Origin: JAXMAF01 sp046350555
GTDB lineage: Bacteria; Planctomycetota; Phycisphaerae; Phycisphaerales; SM1A02
Assembly (NCBI GenBank): GCA_046350555.1
Contig: JAXMAF010000006.1
Span: 62,001 to 126,000 of the forward strand
Direction: 5' to 3'
DNA: 64,000 bases
A program made the translations under genes and the position numbers. Shown piece by piece: positions 1 to 10,073 of the stretch (its first letter is position 1; each line of letters starts with the position of its first letter). The notes beneath the pieces were generated by a model, which had not been told where the DNA came from, ran no database searches, and saw nothing but the letters and a program-made list of their open reading frames with translations.

Positions 1-906
<906 letters not shown>

Positions 907-1065
907 GCAAGAGAGCGATACCAAGAACCAGGATTTAGGAATTAGGAATCGGGGACGCCGTCCGATGGACCGCAACGCTTCTGGTTACTAGTTACTAGTT
1001 ACTGGTTCCTGGTCCGCCGTCTGCGCGGCGGTGTCCGATCCTTCATAGCCAGCCAACGACCGGCG
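907..1065. repeat. Spacer groEL-dnaJ with heptamer repeat and dispersed word
   Basis: This 159-bp spacer holds no gene. GTTACTA is tandemly repeated at 984-1003 (two full copies and a third ending GTTACTGG). At 944-965 is the word AGGAATCGGGGACGCCGTCC, which recurs with small changes at 2971 and 3169 and in reverse complement at 54811, 54982 and 55282. CCAGGA and TCCTGG flank the block as a weak inverted repeat. No heat-shock operator (CIRCE-like) is visible. Confidence 0.5.
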
Positions 1066-2208
1066 ATGCCCACCACGCGCGACTATTACGAGATCCTCTC
1101 CGTCGAGCGCAACGCCGACGGCGAGGAGATCAAGCGCTCGTATCGACGGCTGGCCATGAAGTTCCACCCGGACCGCAATCCGGGCGACGCCGATGCGGAG
1201 CTCAGGTTCAAGGAGGCCGCGGAGGCGTACGAGGTCCTGTCGAACCCCGAGAAACGGGCTCGCTACGACAAGCACGGCCACGCCGGGCTGCGCCAGACGC
1301 CGGGCCACGACTTCAGCCGGATGCATGTCGAGGACATCTTCTCGATGTTCAACGACATCTTCGGCGGCACGTTCGGAGGCGCCGCCCGCGGGCGCGCCGG
1401 AACGCCGCGCGGCTACGACCTCGAGACCGAGATCGAGATCACGCTCGACGAGGTCCTGCGCGGCTGCGAGCGCGATGTCGAGTTCAAGCGGCTCGACGTC
1501 TGCCAGACGTGCGGAGGCAACGGCGCGAAGCCCGGCATCGCGCCCATCCGCTGCCCGACGTGCGGCGGTCAGGGGCAGGTGCAGCAGGCGGGTCTGGGCG
1601 GCATGTTCCGGATGGTGACGACGTGCCCGAACTGCCGCGGACGGCGCACCGTCATCACGGAGCATTGTCCCGACTGCCGCGGCGCCGGTCGCGTCTCGAT
1701 GAAGCGGTCGCTCCTGGTGCGCGTTCCGGTGGGAATCCAGGATGGGCAGGTGATCCGGCTCACCGGCGAAGGCGAGCCGCCGCCCATCGAGATGAGCCCC
1801 TCCGGCGACGGCATGCGCGGCGACCTGCATGTCGTCGTCCGCGTCGCGGAGCACGAGCGCTTCGATCGCAACGGCGACGACCTGGTCCTGGTGGTGCCCG
1901 TCGCCTTCCCGCAGCTCGCCCTGGGCGCCACGATCGAGGTCGACGGCCTCGACGGCAAGGCGACGTTCGAGGTCCCGCCAGGCACCCAGCATGCCGCGAA
2001 CTTCCGCATCCCCGACCGCGGACTGCCCAACCTCCGCAGCCGCAGGCGCGGCGACCTGGTCGTGCTCGTGCAGCTCGTCGTGCCGAAGAAGCTGACCGAG
2101 GCCCAGCGACAGCTCCTTCACGAGTACGCCGCGACGGAAAAGATCGAGGTGAGCGCCAGCTCGCCTTCCCTCTGGAAGAAGATGAAGAACAAGGTCAAGG
2201 GCGCGTAG
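1066..2208 (+). CDS. dnaJ: Chaperone protein DnaJ (Hsp40)
   Basis: Hsp40 co-chaperone that delivers substrates to DnaK and stimulates its ATPase. It has 380 residues, a normal full length. The J domain occupies residues 4-70 with HPD at 34-36, followed by a short Gly-rich region near 95-115. The cysteine-rich zinc domain spans about 146-209 with four CxxC repeats (CQTCGGNG, CPTCGGQG, CPNCRGRR, CPDCRGAG); the third has lost the usual GxG ending. The C-terminal substrate-binding domains follow. The ATG at 1066 gives a start that opens directly into the J domain. grpE follows on the same strand after about 40 bp, so co-transcription is likely. No dnaK lies in the window. Confidence 0.97.
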   Translation: MPTTRDYYEILSVERNADGEEIKRSYRRLAMKFHPDRNPGDADAELRFKEAAEAYEVLSNPEKRARYDKHGHAGLRQTPGHDFSRMHVEDIFSMFNDIFGGTFGGAARGRAGTPRGYDLETEIEITLDEVLRGCERDVEFKRLDVCQTCGGNGAKPGIAPIRCPTCGGQGQVQQAGLGGMFRMVTTCPNCRGRRTVITEHCPDCRGAGRVSMKRSLLVRVPVGIQDGQVIRLTGEGEPPPIEMSPSGDGMRGDLHVVVRVAEHERFDRNGDDLVLVVPVAFPQLALGATIEVDGLDGKATFEVPPGTQHAANFRIPDRGLPNLRSRRRGDLVVLVQLVVPKKLTEAQRQLLHEYAATEKIEVSASSPSLWKKMKNKVKGA

Positions 2209-2248
2209 TCCCGGCGTGCAGCCGACGTCCCGCGACGACCCTCCAACC

Positions 2249-2857
2249 ATGCCAACCACCACGCCCGACTGGATCGATCCCGACGTCAACGCGATGAGCG
2301 GCGCGGACGAAGGCAAGGCGCCCGTGAACGACCCGATGAACGCGCCACCCGACGAACCCCGCCGTTCACCCGGCGACCGCGGCGACGCCGCCGGCGAGTC
2401 CGCCGAGCAGGCGATCGCCCGGTTGACCATGGAGCGCAACGACGCCATCGCGGCGCGACAGCGCTCGCTCGCGGATTTCGCGAACTTTCAGCGCCGGGCC
2501 AACGAGGCCGAGTCGCGCGCCGCGTCGTCGGGCGCCGCCCGCGTCCTTCGTTCGCTCCTCGGACCGATCGACCACCTCGACCTCGCGCTCGGCGGCCGCA
2601 GCGCCAACGCGACGCCGCAGCAGGTGCTCGAAGGCGTGCGGATGGTGCGCGAGGAGTTCACGCGGATGCTCGAATCGCAGGGCGTCTCCGCGATCGTCGC
2701 GCAGCGCGGCGACGAGTTCGATCCAACGCGGCACGAGGCGATGATGCGGCAACCGGCGCCGGACCTTCCCTCGAACGCGGTGGTGCAGACCCTTCAACCC
2801 GGCTATGCCATGGGCGACACGGTGCTGCGTCCCGCGAAGGTCGTCGTCGCGGGATAG
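2249..2857 (+). CDS. grpE: Nucleotide exchange factor GrpE
   Basis: Exchanges ADP on DnaK and completes the DnaK-DnaJ-GrpE cycle. The product has 202 residues: a disordered acidic N terminus (about 1-50), a helical region around LADFANFQRRANEAESRAA that matches the GrpE dimer helix, and the conserved C-terminal beta domain (GVSAIVAQRGDEFDPTRHEA, then PGYAMGDTVLRPAKVVV). I chose the ATG at 2249; a GTG at 2216 in the same frame would add 11 residues and cannot be excluded. No strong Shine-Dalgarno sequence precedes either. The gene sits just after dnaJ, so coupled expression is likely. Confidence 0.95.
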   Translation: MPTTTPDWIDPDVNAMSGADEGKAPVNDPMNAPPDEPRRSPGDRGDAAGESAEQAIARLTMERNDAIAARQRSLADFANFQRRANEAESRAASSGAARVLRSLLGPIDHLDLALGGRSANATPQQVLEGVRMVREEFTRMLESQGVSAIVAQRGDEFDPTRHEAMMRQPAPDLPSNAVVQTLQPGYAMGDTVLRPAKVVVAG

Positions 2858-2914
2858 CGTCCTCGATCACTCGCGCTGAAGGCGACGACGAGGAATCAGG
2901 AAGCCGCCGCTTCG

Positions 2915-3330
2915 CGGTCGCTGTGATTGCCGAGCGTTTGCGAGCCACGAGGAGTTCGGAATTCGGAATTAGGAGTCGGAGACGCCGTCCGACGACCAGC
3001 GCGCACGTGGGATGTCGATGCCAGCCTCGGCGCGGAGCGCCGATCCCGACCACCACTTGAGTCCCCGACACCTGATCCCGAACTCCCGACTCCCGACACC
3101 CTACTTTCTTCACGGTCGCTGTGATTGCCGAGCGTTTGCGAGCCACGAGGAGTTCGGAGTTCGGAAATAGGAGTCGGAGACGCCGTCCGACCACCGGCGC
3201 GCACGTGGGATGTCGATGCCAGCCTCGGCGCGGAGCGCCGATCCCGACCACGGGCGCGCACGTGGGATGTCGATGCCAGCCTCGGCGCGGAGCGCCGATC
3301 CCGACCACCACTTGAGTCCCCGACTCCTGA
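2915..3330. repeat. 198-bp tandem duplication in spacer grpE-fmdB
   Basis: Two head-to-tail copies with a period of 198 bp, the first starting at 2915 and the second at 3113, both opening with CGGTCGCTGTGATTGCCGAG. Each copy then carries an EcoRI-like AT-richer word (GGAGTTCGGA), the GACGCCGTCC word, a CGCACGTGGGATGTCGATGC block and a CTTGAGTCCCCGAC ending. The second copy also contains an internal 57-bp duplication. The two copies are nearly identical, so the duplication is recent. No conserved reading frame explains it; open frames across it are by-products of base composition. The remaining spacer up to 3400 is heptamer-like (CTTCCCG and CTCCCGA runs). Confidence 0.8.
3199..3312. repeat. 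57-bp tandem repeat, two copies
   Basis: The block beginning GCGCACGTGGGATGTCGATG starts at 3199 and again at 3256, a 57-bp period. A single copy stands at 3001 in the first 198-bp unit. This shows stepwise growth of the array: an internal duplication in only one of two larger repeats. Confidence 0.8.
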
Positions 3331-3400
3331 TTCCCAATTCCTGACTCCCGCTTCCCGCTTCCCGCCTCCCGACTCCCGACTCCCGAGCCCGCTCACCCCC

Positions 3401-3877
3401 ATGCCCACCTACGACTACCGCTGCAACGCCTGCGGCCACGCGTTCGAGCTCTTTCAGTCGATGACGGCGCCGGTCCAACGCAAGTGTCCGGCGTGCGGCA
3501 AGCTCAAGCTCGAGCGGCTCATCGGCATGGGCGCTGGTGTCATCTTCAAGGGCGGCGGGTTCTACGAGACCGACTACCGCACGGAGGCGTACACGAAGTC
3601 CGCCGAGGCCGAGAAGAAGGCGGCCGAGGGGAAGCCGGCGGAGACGAAGTCGGAGACGCCAACGGACGCGACGCCCAAGCCCGAGGCCGGGCGCGGCGCG
3701 GGGACGGCCGACGCGACGCCGGCATCGCCTTCCAAGCCGTCGAACGATGGCGCCGCGGCGCCACCGAGGTCGGCGCCGCAATCAAGGACGACGTCGATCG
3801 GCAGCGCCGCCTCGCGCAAGCCGGCACCGGGCGCGAAGCCCGCCAAGAACACCCGCGCGCGTCGCGCGGGCCGTTGA
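3401..3877 (+). CDS. FmdB-type zinc-ribbon protein
   Basis: Small putative regulatory protein of the FmdB family. The first 75 residues form the zinc ribbon: MPTYDYRCNACGHAFELF, then CPACGKLKLERLIG, giving a CxxC...CxxC metal site. Residues from about 75 to 158 are a low-complexity tail rich in Lys, Glu, Ala and Pro that ends in a basic segment (NTRARRAGR). The family is widespread and its role is poorly defined; a link to amidase or formamidase expression is historical. I placed the start at ATG 3401 because it coincides exactly with the conserved MPxYxYxC opening; the frame is open further upstream only through the repeat spacer. It stands alone next to a secreted-protein gene. Confidence 0.88.
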   Translation: MPTYDYRCNACGHAFELFQSMTAPVQRKCPACGKLKLERLIGMGAGVIFKGGGFYETDYRTEAYTKSAEAEKKAAEGKPAETKSETPTDATPKPEAGRGAGTADATPASPSKPSNDGAAAPPRSAPQSRTTSIGSAASRKPAPGAKPAKNTRARRAGR

Positions 3878-3905
3878 CGCGCAGGCCGCCGGGGTATCGT
3901 TGGCC

Positions 3906-5912
3906 ATGCGCGCATGCCTCCGCCGCCTGGCTTCGGCAGCGAGCCTCGGTGCCCTCGTCTCCTCCGCTGCGACCGCGAACCCGTCGCCGCCCGCCCCGGC
4001 GCCTGAGCCGCTGCACTGGTCGGCGCAGCTTGGAAACCGCGTCGCCGCGGTCGAGAACGCGTTCCCGATCCTCGACCGCGTCGTCCTCGTTCCCGACACC
4101 GCAACCTATTTGGACGAGCTCTCGCGCTGGTCCCCCGCGGGGCGTTGGCCGGTCCTCTTCGACGACGCCAGGCTCGCGCCGATGTTCGTCCGCGCCTTCA
4201 AGCCCGCGCAGCTCGTGCGACGGGCGCCCGCGGACTCGAGCGCCAGCGCCGCCGTGGCGACACCCGCGGCGCTGCGCGACGCGTGCGACCGCGTCGTGCG
4301 GCGCGCCTGGAGCGCCCCCTCGCTGGGCGCCGATGCGACCGTGCGGGACGCCTTCGCGGCCGCCAAGTACGTTCCGACCGGCATCGTCTTCGCGTCGACG
4401 GCCGATCCCGCGTGGACGGCCGCCGTCGCGCTCGCGGCGGCGCGCGGCGAGCCGATCGCCTGGCTCGAAGGGAACTTCGGCGCCCCCAACGACTGCCTCG
4501 GCGTCGAACAGTCGCACTCGCTCCAGGATGCGGTGACCCGCGCGCTCGACGACTCCGGCCTCGCGTGGCGCTCGCTGGGCGACGCGATCGACACGATCAC
4601 GATCTGTCGCGCCATCGGCAATCGCGCGCCGATCGAGGCGTCCATGGCGATTCCCAGCCCGAAGCCGGAGGACCGCAAGGGCAACGTGGCCACGACGGAC
4701 CTGCTCGGACGGAGCGCCAACGGGGCGCGCGGCGCATTCTGTGGCTGGATCTTCGGCGACAGCGCCACCGCCGCCGCGGCCGCGATGAGCTCGCTCTTCC
4801 TGCCGCGCCGCGACGCGGTGCTCTTCAGCGGCTACGAAGGATCGCCGCCCTGGTCGTCGTACGCCATCGCGCCGGCGGACGAAATCCTGCGGCGCGATGG
4901 CTGGCACACCACCGTGCGCGACGGCGCCGCCGCGAGCGCCGTCGGGTGGCGCTCGATGCTCGCCGGCGGCTGGCCGTTCGACCTCGTCCTCATCAACAGC
5001 AGCGGCAGCGCCGACTTCCTGAACGCCTTCGCGCTGCAGCGCATCGGCGTCGGCGACGTTCCGGTGCTCGATCGACCTGCCGCGGCGCATGTGATCCACA
5101 GTTGGTCGCTCTATGCGCCGGCCTCGCTTGGGACCATCGCCGGACGATTCCTCGACCATGGCGCGTATGCGTACATCGGTGCCGTCGAGGAGCCCTACAT
5201 CGCGGCATTCGTTCCGCCCGGAGAGGTCGCATCGCGCCTGGCGACGGGATCGCCGCTGCTCGTCGCGGCGCGGCATTGGGACGGACCCGGCGCACTGCTG
5301 TGGCGCGTGGGCACCATCGGCGACCCGCTCATGCTCTGCCCGCCGCGGGAGAAGGATCCTCGACGCCGCATCGCCGCACCCGCCGCGGCGCGCGACGCCG
5401 GGTATGGAGCGCCGCTGCACGACGCGGTGAAGGATCTCATGCGCCGCGCCGCATCGGAGCAGGACGCGGCCGCCGCCGCGGCCGCGATGCGGATCATCGA
5501 CATGCTCGGCGACGATCGCGTCGCCAGCGGCTTCCTCGCGGCGGCGCGCGCCGGCGGCTGGGCCAGCGGTGCCGTCTGCCAGGCGGCCCTTCCGGCGCTC
5601 TTCCGTCTCGGCGACGCGAGCGGCTTCGCGTCGGCGTGGCTCGAGTCGAAGCCAACCGACACGCTCCTGCTCGACATGCTCTGGCAGCTCGTGCCGGCGC
5701 ACGCGAGCGAGGTTGGATCGTCGGAGCTCTTGCGAGCGCTCGAGCCAGCGCTGCGTCCCGACACCCTCGTCGACGACGCGGCGACGCTCTATCGGCTCGT
5801 TCGCGAGACGCGCGGACCCGAGGCGGCGATGGGCTATCTCGCCCGGGCCGTGGAGCGGATGCCCGACGAGGCCGCGAGGAAGAGGCTGCGCGACGCCGTG
5901 AAGTCGTCTTGA
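3906..5912 (+). CDS. Large secreted protein, possibly C25/caspase-like fold
   Basis: 668 residues. It opens with a signal peptide (MRACLRRLASAASLGALVSS, probable cleavage after ATA). The C-terminal half contains SGYEGSPPWSSYAIAPADEI, a VLINSSGSADFLN stretch, HSWSLYAPASLGTIAGRFLD, GAYAYIGAVEEPYIAAFVPP and a closing WRVGTIGDPLML. The pattern of a Gly-rich EPY segment followed by IGDP resembles gingipain-like (C25) and related caspase-fold proteins of planctomycetes, but I cannot identify a convincing His-Cys dyad, so peptidase activity is unproven. The last 130 residues look like helical repeats. The start is ATG 3906, 29 bp after the FmdB-type gene, and places the signal peptide at the N terminus. 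No close functional neighbour. Confidence 0.75.
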   Translation: MRACLRRLASAASLGALVSSAATANPSPPAPAPEPLHWSAQLGNRVAAVENAFPILDRVVLVPDTATYLDELSRWSPAGRWPVLFDDARLAPMFVRAFKPAQLVRRAPADSSASAAVATPAALRDACDRVVRRAWSAPSLGADATVRDAFAAAKYVPTGIVFASTADPAWTAAVALAAARGEPIAWLEGNFGAPNDCLGVEQSHSLQDAVTRALDDSGLAWRSLGDAIDTITICRAIGNRAPIEASMAIPSPKPEDRKGNVATTDLLGRSANGARGAFCGWIFGDSATAAAAAMSSLFLPRRDAVLFSGYEGSPPWSSYAIAPADEILRRDGWHTTVRDGAAASAVGWRSMLAGGWPFDLVLINSSGSADFLNAFALQRIGVGDVPVLDRPAAAHVIHSWSLYAPASLGTIAGRFLDHGAYAYIGAVEEPYIAAFVPPGEVASRLATGSPLLVAARHWDGPGALLWRVGTIGDPLMLCPPREKDPRRRIAAPAAARDAGYGAPLHDAVKDLMRRAASEQDAAAAAAAMRIIDMLGDDRVASGFLAAARAGGWASGAVCQAALPALFRLGDASGFASAWLESKPTDTLLLDMLWQLVPAHASEVGSSELLRALEPALRPDTLVDDAATLYRLVRETRGPEAAMGYLARAVERMPDEAARKRLRDAVKSS

Positions 5913-5948
5913 GCCGCGTCGAGCGCTCGGCGTCGGTCGGCCGTGCGG

Positions 5949-6884
5949 CTACAGGACCGCGGCCATCGTCGCCCCGAGATCGGCGGGACTCTCGGCGACG
6001 GCGATGCCGCATGCGCGCAGGGCGGCGATCTTCGCGTCCGCGGTGTCGTCGGCGCCGCCGATGATGGCGCCGGCGTGGCCCATGCGCCTCCCCGGCGGCG
6101 CGGTGCGGCCGGCGATGAACGCGGCCACCGGCTTCTTCATGTTCGCCTTGATCCACCCGGCGGCCTCGGTCTCGTCGCTTCCGCCGATCTCGCCGATCAT
6201 CACGACGCCGTCGGTCAGCGGATCCGCGTTGAAGAGGCCGAGCGCCTCGATGAAGTTGATTCCCTTGACGGGATCGCCGCCGATGCCCACGCACGTGCTC
6301 TGCCCGATGCCGCGCTGCGAGCACTGCCACACCGCCTCGTAGGTGAGCGTGCCGGAGCGCGAGACGATGCCGACGGCCTTGCCGGTCGACGCGTCGTCGC
6401 GGTGCAGATGGATGTATCCCGGCATGATCCCGATCTTGCATCCCCCCTGGAAGGTCGCCGAGGGTCCTTCGCCGCCGGCCCGCCGCCCGGGCGTGATGAT
6501 CCCGGGACAGTTCGGTCCGATCAGCGTCGACCTCGGATAGTCCGCCAGCGCTGCGCGGGCGCGGATCATGTCCTGCACCGCGATTCCCTCGGTGATGGCG
6601 CAGATCACGCGGATGCCGGCATCGGCGGCCTCGAGGATCGCATCGGCGGCGAAGGGCGGCGGCACGAAGATCATCGTGGCGTCGGCCCCCGTGGCCTTCA
6701 CCGCCGCGTCGACGGTGTCGAAGATCGGCAGGCCGTTTTCGTCGCGCTGGCCGCCCTTGCCGGGCGTGACGCCACCGACCATCCGCGTGCCGTAGGCGAG
6801 GCAGCCGTTGGTGTGGAAGGCGCCGACCGCGCCGGTGATGCCCTGGCAGATGACCTTCGTGGAGCCGTCGACGAGAATGGACAT
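5949..6884 (-). CDS. sucD: Succinyl-CoA synthetase (ADP-forming) alpha subunit
   Basis: Forms succinyl-CoA or ATP in the citric acid cycle together with SucC. The protein has 311 residues, slightly above the usual 290. It shows the CoA-binding N-terminal domain (STKVICQGITGAVGAFHTN), PNCPGIITPG, CKIGIMPGYI, GIVSRSGTLTYEAV, VGIGGDPVKGINFI and GHAGAIIGG, which holds the phosphorylated active-site histidine. A short insert (GRRAGGEGPSATFQGG) follows PNCPGIITPG. The ATG at 6884 puts MSILVDG at the start; the frame extends upstream without homology. The beta-subunit gene is not adjacent, which is unusual, since sucCD normally form an operon. Transcription converges with the upstream gene. Confidence 0.96.
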   Translation of the reverse strand: MSILVDGSTKVICQGITGAVGAFHTNGCLAYGTRMVGGVTPGKGGQRDENGLPIFDTVDAAVKATGADATMIFVPPPFAADAILEAADAGIRVICAITEGIAVQDMIRARAALADYPRSTLIGPNCPGIITPGRRAGGEGPSATFQGGCKIGIMPGYIHLHRDDASTGKAVGIVSRSGTLTYEAVWQCSQRGIGQSTCVGIGGDPVKGINFIEALGLFNADPLTDGVVMIGEIGGSDETEAAGWIKANMKKPVAAFIAGRTAPPGRRMGHAGAIIGGADDTADAKIAALRACGIAVAESPADLGATMAAVL

Positions 6885-7055
6885 GGGGGGAGGCAGGATA
6901 CCGCGTGCGCCGCATCGCTGCGCCCATCGATGCCCCTCGAGCGCGTGCGCCGCCTGCGCGCACGTCGCCCGACCCCGATCCCGATCGACCGTGTGGGGCC
7001 AAGGCGAGCGCGGAGCGCCCATGGGCGGCTCCGCGCTCGCCATCGACCGACCGCA

Positions 7056-8522
7056 TCAGCCCCAGTTCGAGAGCAGGAGTCCCATGTCCCTGCCGTCGAC
7101 GATGCCGTCCTTGTTCAGGTCGGCCTCTCCGCCGGTGGCGCCCCAGGCGGCGATGAACGTGCCGAGGTCGTCACCGTCGATGTGATCGTCCCCGTTCAGG
7201 TCGCCGAGGCGGCGCAGGAAGTGCAACGACACCCAATTCCCGACGTTCGTGCCGATCGTGTAGGCGTCATCGGCATCCCACTGCCAGTGCACGCCAAGGA
7301 GGACGCGGCTTCGGCCGTTCTCCTTCGCCGCGTCGGTGAAGCTGGTGTATGTGCGGAAGACGCCTGGCGTGTCGTCGCTGGTGACGGTGAACGTGACGTC
7401 GTCGGTGTTGAAGAAGTTCCGCATCACCGCGGCGTGCACGGCGCCGAACGTCGCATGGCCGGAGACCCACGCGGGGAACGGCGGCGTGTGAATCGGAACA
7501 AGTGGATTGTCCGCCAGCGGAACCCACATAGGGTCGGCGACCGTCGCCGGGTTGCCATCCGTGTCGCCCTGCTGGATCGCGGTGATCGGCCGCCACAGGT
7601 CGATGTCCGTGAAGAACTTCTCGTACCAGGCGGCGATGCCGGCATCGGCCATCCCGAGCGAGACGAGCGCGTACAGGCGCACCTTGTCCTCCATCGCGAG
7701 TCCACGATCGTTCGCGACCACCTGGGTGATGTACATCAGGTGTCCGGGCGGCTTGAACGTGCCGTCGCGATCGTTGGACCAGAAGAGCGCGGTCTCGGTC
7801 TCGTACGGGGTGCGCACGGTGCTGTTGAGATCGCCATACGCCTTCGCGTCGTCGTACTGCGCGGCGTACTCGGGGCTCGAGAGCAGCTCGAGCATGTTGG
7901 TGTACCCGGCCGGTCCCGGAAGCTGGAACTGATCCGCGCTCGTGATGCACCACGGCGTGACCGCCGCCCAGCCCGGGCCCCAGGGCGGAAGGAATGCCGG
8001 CGGCGTGGGCGCCCAGTCGCCCGGATTGCCGCCGGGGACGTACGGCGGATCGTCGGTCGAACCATCGTTGAGGCGAAGGTCGTGCATCATCGCCGCGCAT
8101 GCCTTTCCGAGCGCCACGCCCGCGTCCTTCGACGCGCCGTCCGGGATCGCCGCGAGGTGCCTCGCGAGGATCGCGTCGATGTCGAGGCTCGTCGGATTCG
8201 GATAGACCTCGCCGAGCATGTCGTGCGCGGCCACCGCCATCGCGGCATCGGCGGAGGCGTCGGGCGGACATGGAAGGAACGAGTGGTAGGCCTCGTGCCC
8301 GCGCGTGATCGAGTTGAACGCCTCGTACATGCCGACGTTCATCATCGCCAGGCCGCGCGACGTCGGACCGGGCGCGACCGGCGCGAGCGGGCTGTAGGCG
8401 CCGCCGCTCTCGCGGATCGCCTGGATGTACGCGTTGTTCCAGTCGTCGACCACATCGGAATACACCACGCCCCCGAACGCAAGCGCCGCGATCGAGGACA
8501 CGAGAATGAACTTCGTCGCCAT
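7056..8522 (-). CDS. Secreted vanadium-dependent haloperoxidase-like protein with dockerin tail
   Basis: 488 residues with an N-terminal signal peptide (MATKFILVSSIAALAFGGVV). The body is an all-helical PAP2/vanadium-haloperoxidase domain: LWRPITAIQQGD, then PAWVSGHATFGAVHAAVMR near residue 354 with the SGH signature, and RSRVLLGVHWQWDADDA near 414. These would supply the Arg/Ser/Gly/His cage and the axial His for vanadate or phosphate. The final 60 residues are two dockerin-like repeats (GDLNGDDHIDGDDLGTFIAA and DLNKDGIVDGRDMGLLLSNW). Such enzymes oxidise halides with peroxide or act as acid phosphatases; substrate is not decidable here. Start ATG 8522. It lies divergent from purM across a 282-bp spacer in which I see no clear signal. 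Confidence 0.86.
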   Translation of the reverse strand: MATKFILVSSIAALAFGGVVYSDVVDDWNNAYIQAIRESGGAYSPLAPVAPGPTSRGLAMMNVGMYEAFNSITRGHEAYHSFLPCPPDASADAAMAVAAHDMLGEVYPNPTSLDIDAILARHLAAIPDGASKDAGVALGKACAAMMHDLRLNDGSTDDPPYVPGGNPGDWAPTPPAFLPPWGPGWAAVTPWCITSADQFQLPGPAGYTNMLELLSSPEYAAQYDDAKAYGDLNSTVRTPYETETALFWSNDRDGTFKPPGHLMYITQVVANDRGLAMEDKVRLYALVSLGMADAGIAAWYEKFFTDIDLWRPITAIQQGDTDGNPATVADPMWVPLADNPLVPIHTPPFPAWVSGHATFGAVHAAVMRNFFNTDDVTFTVTSDDTPGVFRTYTSFTDAAKENGRSRVLLGVHWQWDADDAYTIGTNVGNWVSLHFLRRLGDLNGDDHIDGDDLGTFIAAWGATGGEADLNKDGIVDGRDMGLLLSNWG

Positions 8523-8804
8523 TGCTTCACCTTGGAAAGGGATCGATTCCCATACCGCCGCCCGACCGACGCGGTCGAGTCCGGAACAGACGACCATCCG
8601 CCCACAAGCGATCGGCCGCCATCACACTCTGCCTCGGGGCCACGCCCGAATCAAGCACGAACCGGCACGCTCCCGCACAATCGTCGCCCGGAGACCCATC
8701 CATCCGCCACCTCGTGTGGCGCAGAAGCAAACGGATTTTGCGTATCGGCGCAACGCGCCACGCGCCGAATCCTCGAGCGGCATCCGCAATAGACTCCACG
8801 CCCA

Positions 8805-9986
8805 ATGCCCGCTCGCCAACCCTCGCCGCTCACCCGGACGCCCGCAGACCTCCAGCCGCTCGACTCCCTGCCGGCCACGGCGGGTCGCCGCAGGAGCGCC
8901 TCGGCCGCGGCGCGACGATCGCCCGGAGCACCTCTCACCTACGCCTCGGCCGGCGTCGACATCGAGGCCGGCGACCGCGTGGTCGAGCTCATCAAGCCGA
9001 TCGTCCGTCGCACCTACGGACCGCGTGTGATCGGCCGCCACGGCGCGTTCGCGGGCATGTTCCGGTTGGACTACAACGAGAAGCTCTTCCGCCGGAACTT
9101 CAAGGAACCGGTGCTGGTGGCGTGCACGGACGGGGTCGGCACCAAGGTCAAGCTCGCATGCGAGATGAAGGTGTACGACACGGTCGGGATCGACTGCGTG
9201 GCGATGAACGTGAACGACCTGATCGTCCAGGGCGCGGAGCCGCTCATCTTTCTCGACTACCTCGGGCTGCACAAGATCGTTCCCGAGCGGACCGCCTCGA
9301 TCGTCGACGGCGTCGCCAAGGGGTGCGAGATCGCCGGGTGCGCGCTGATCGGCGGCGAGTGCGCGGAGATGCCCGACATCTACCAGCCGGACGACTTCGA
9401 CATCGCTGGCTTCGCCGTCGGCGTCGTCGAGCTGAGCCGTGCCATGGACCCGACGCGCGTCGAGAAGGGCGACGTGGTCGTCGGTCTCGCCAGCAGCGGA
9501 GTCCACTCCAACGGCTACTCGCTGGTGCGCAGGATCGTGGAGCGCCGCAAGCTCGGGCTCGACCGGACGTACGCGGAGCTCGGCCCCCGGACGCTCGGCG
9601 AGGTGCTGCTCACCCCGACCCGCATCTATGCGCGATCGATCGTGAAGCTGCTCTCGGGCTACCAGCGGAAGAAGGTGGTCTCGGGCATGGCCCACATCAC
9701 CGGCAGCGGCATTCCGGGAAACGTCTGTCGAGCGCTTCCCGGGAATCTCGACGCGCGGCTGGATCTCAGGTCATGGAGCGTGCCGCCGATCTTCGAGTTC
9801 CTCCAACGACACGGCAACGTCGAGACGAAGGAGATGTTCGACGTCTTCAACATGGGCATCGGCTACACGCTGGTCGTGCGTCCCACGTTCGCCGACAGCG
9901 TCGTGCGCAAGTTGCGCCGCCTCGGCGAGACGGCGTGGATCGCCGGCGAGATCGTCAGGGGATCGGGCAACGTCGTCCTGGAGTGA
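8805..9986 (+). CDS. purM: Phosphoribosylformylglycinamidine cyclo-ligase (AIR synthetase)
   Basis: Fifth step of purine biosynthesis, ATP-dependent closure of FGAM to AIR. The protein has 393 residues, longer than the usual 340-350 owing to about 45 extra N-terminal residues of low complexity. Homology begins at LTYASAGVDIEAGDRVVELI. Signature segments: CTDGVGTKVKLACEM, DCVAMNVNDLIVQGAEPLIF, LIGGECAEMPDIY, GLASSGVHSNGYSLVRRI, TPTRIYARSI, AHITGSGIPGNVCRALP and the C-terminal EMFDVFNMGIGYTLVV. ATG 8805 is the first in-frame start; the homology would also allow a later start, so the N terminus is uncertain. The gene is alone, converging on a histone-like gene. Confidence 0.96.
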   Translation: MPARQPSPLTRTPADLQPLDSLPATAGRRRSASAAARRSPGAPLTYASAGVDIEAGDRVVELIKPIVRRTYGPRVIGRHGAFAGMFRLDYNEKLFRRNFKEPVLVACTDGVGTKVKLACEMKVYDTVGIDCVAMNVNDLIVQGAEPLIFLDYLGLHKIVPERTASIVDGVAKGCEIAGCALIGGECAEMPDIYQPDDFDIAGFAVGVVELSRAMDPTRVEKGDVVVGLASSGVHSNGYSLVRRIVERRKLGLDRTYAELGPRTLGEVLLTPTRIYARSIVKLLSGYQRKKVVSGMAHITGSGIPGNVCRALPGNLDARLDLRSWSVPPIFEFLQRHGNVETKEMFDVFNMGIGYTLVVRPTFADSVVRKLRRLGETAWIAGEIVRGSGNVVLE

Positions 9987-10073
9987 CCCGCGATGCGACG
10001 CAGTTGAGGGACGGCGCCGGAACCTGCGCTGCGCGCCCGGTTCGCCGCGCCGTGCCCATCGCCACAACACGAA

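Noticed and set aside
2915..3330. Insertion sequence
   Set aside because: No transposase and no inverted ends; it is a simple tandem duplication.
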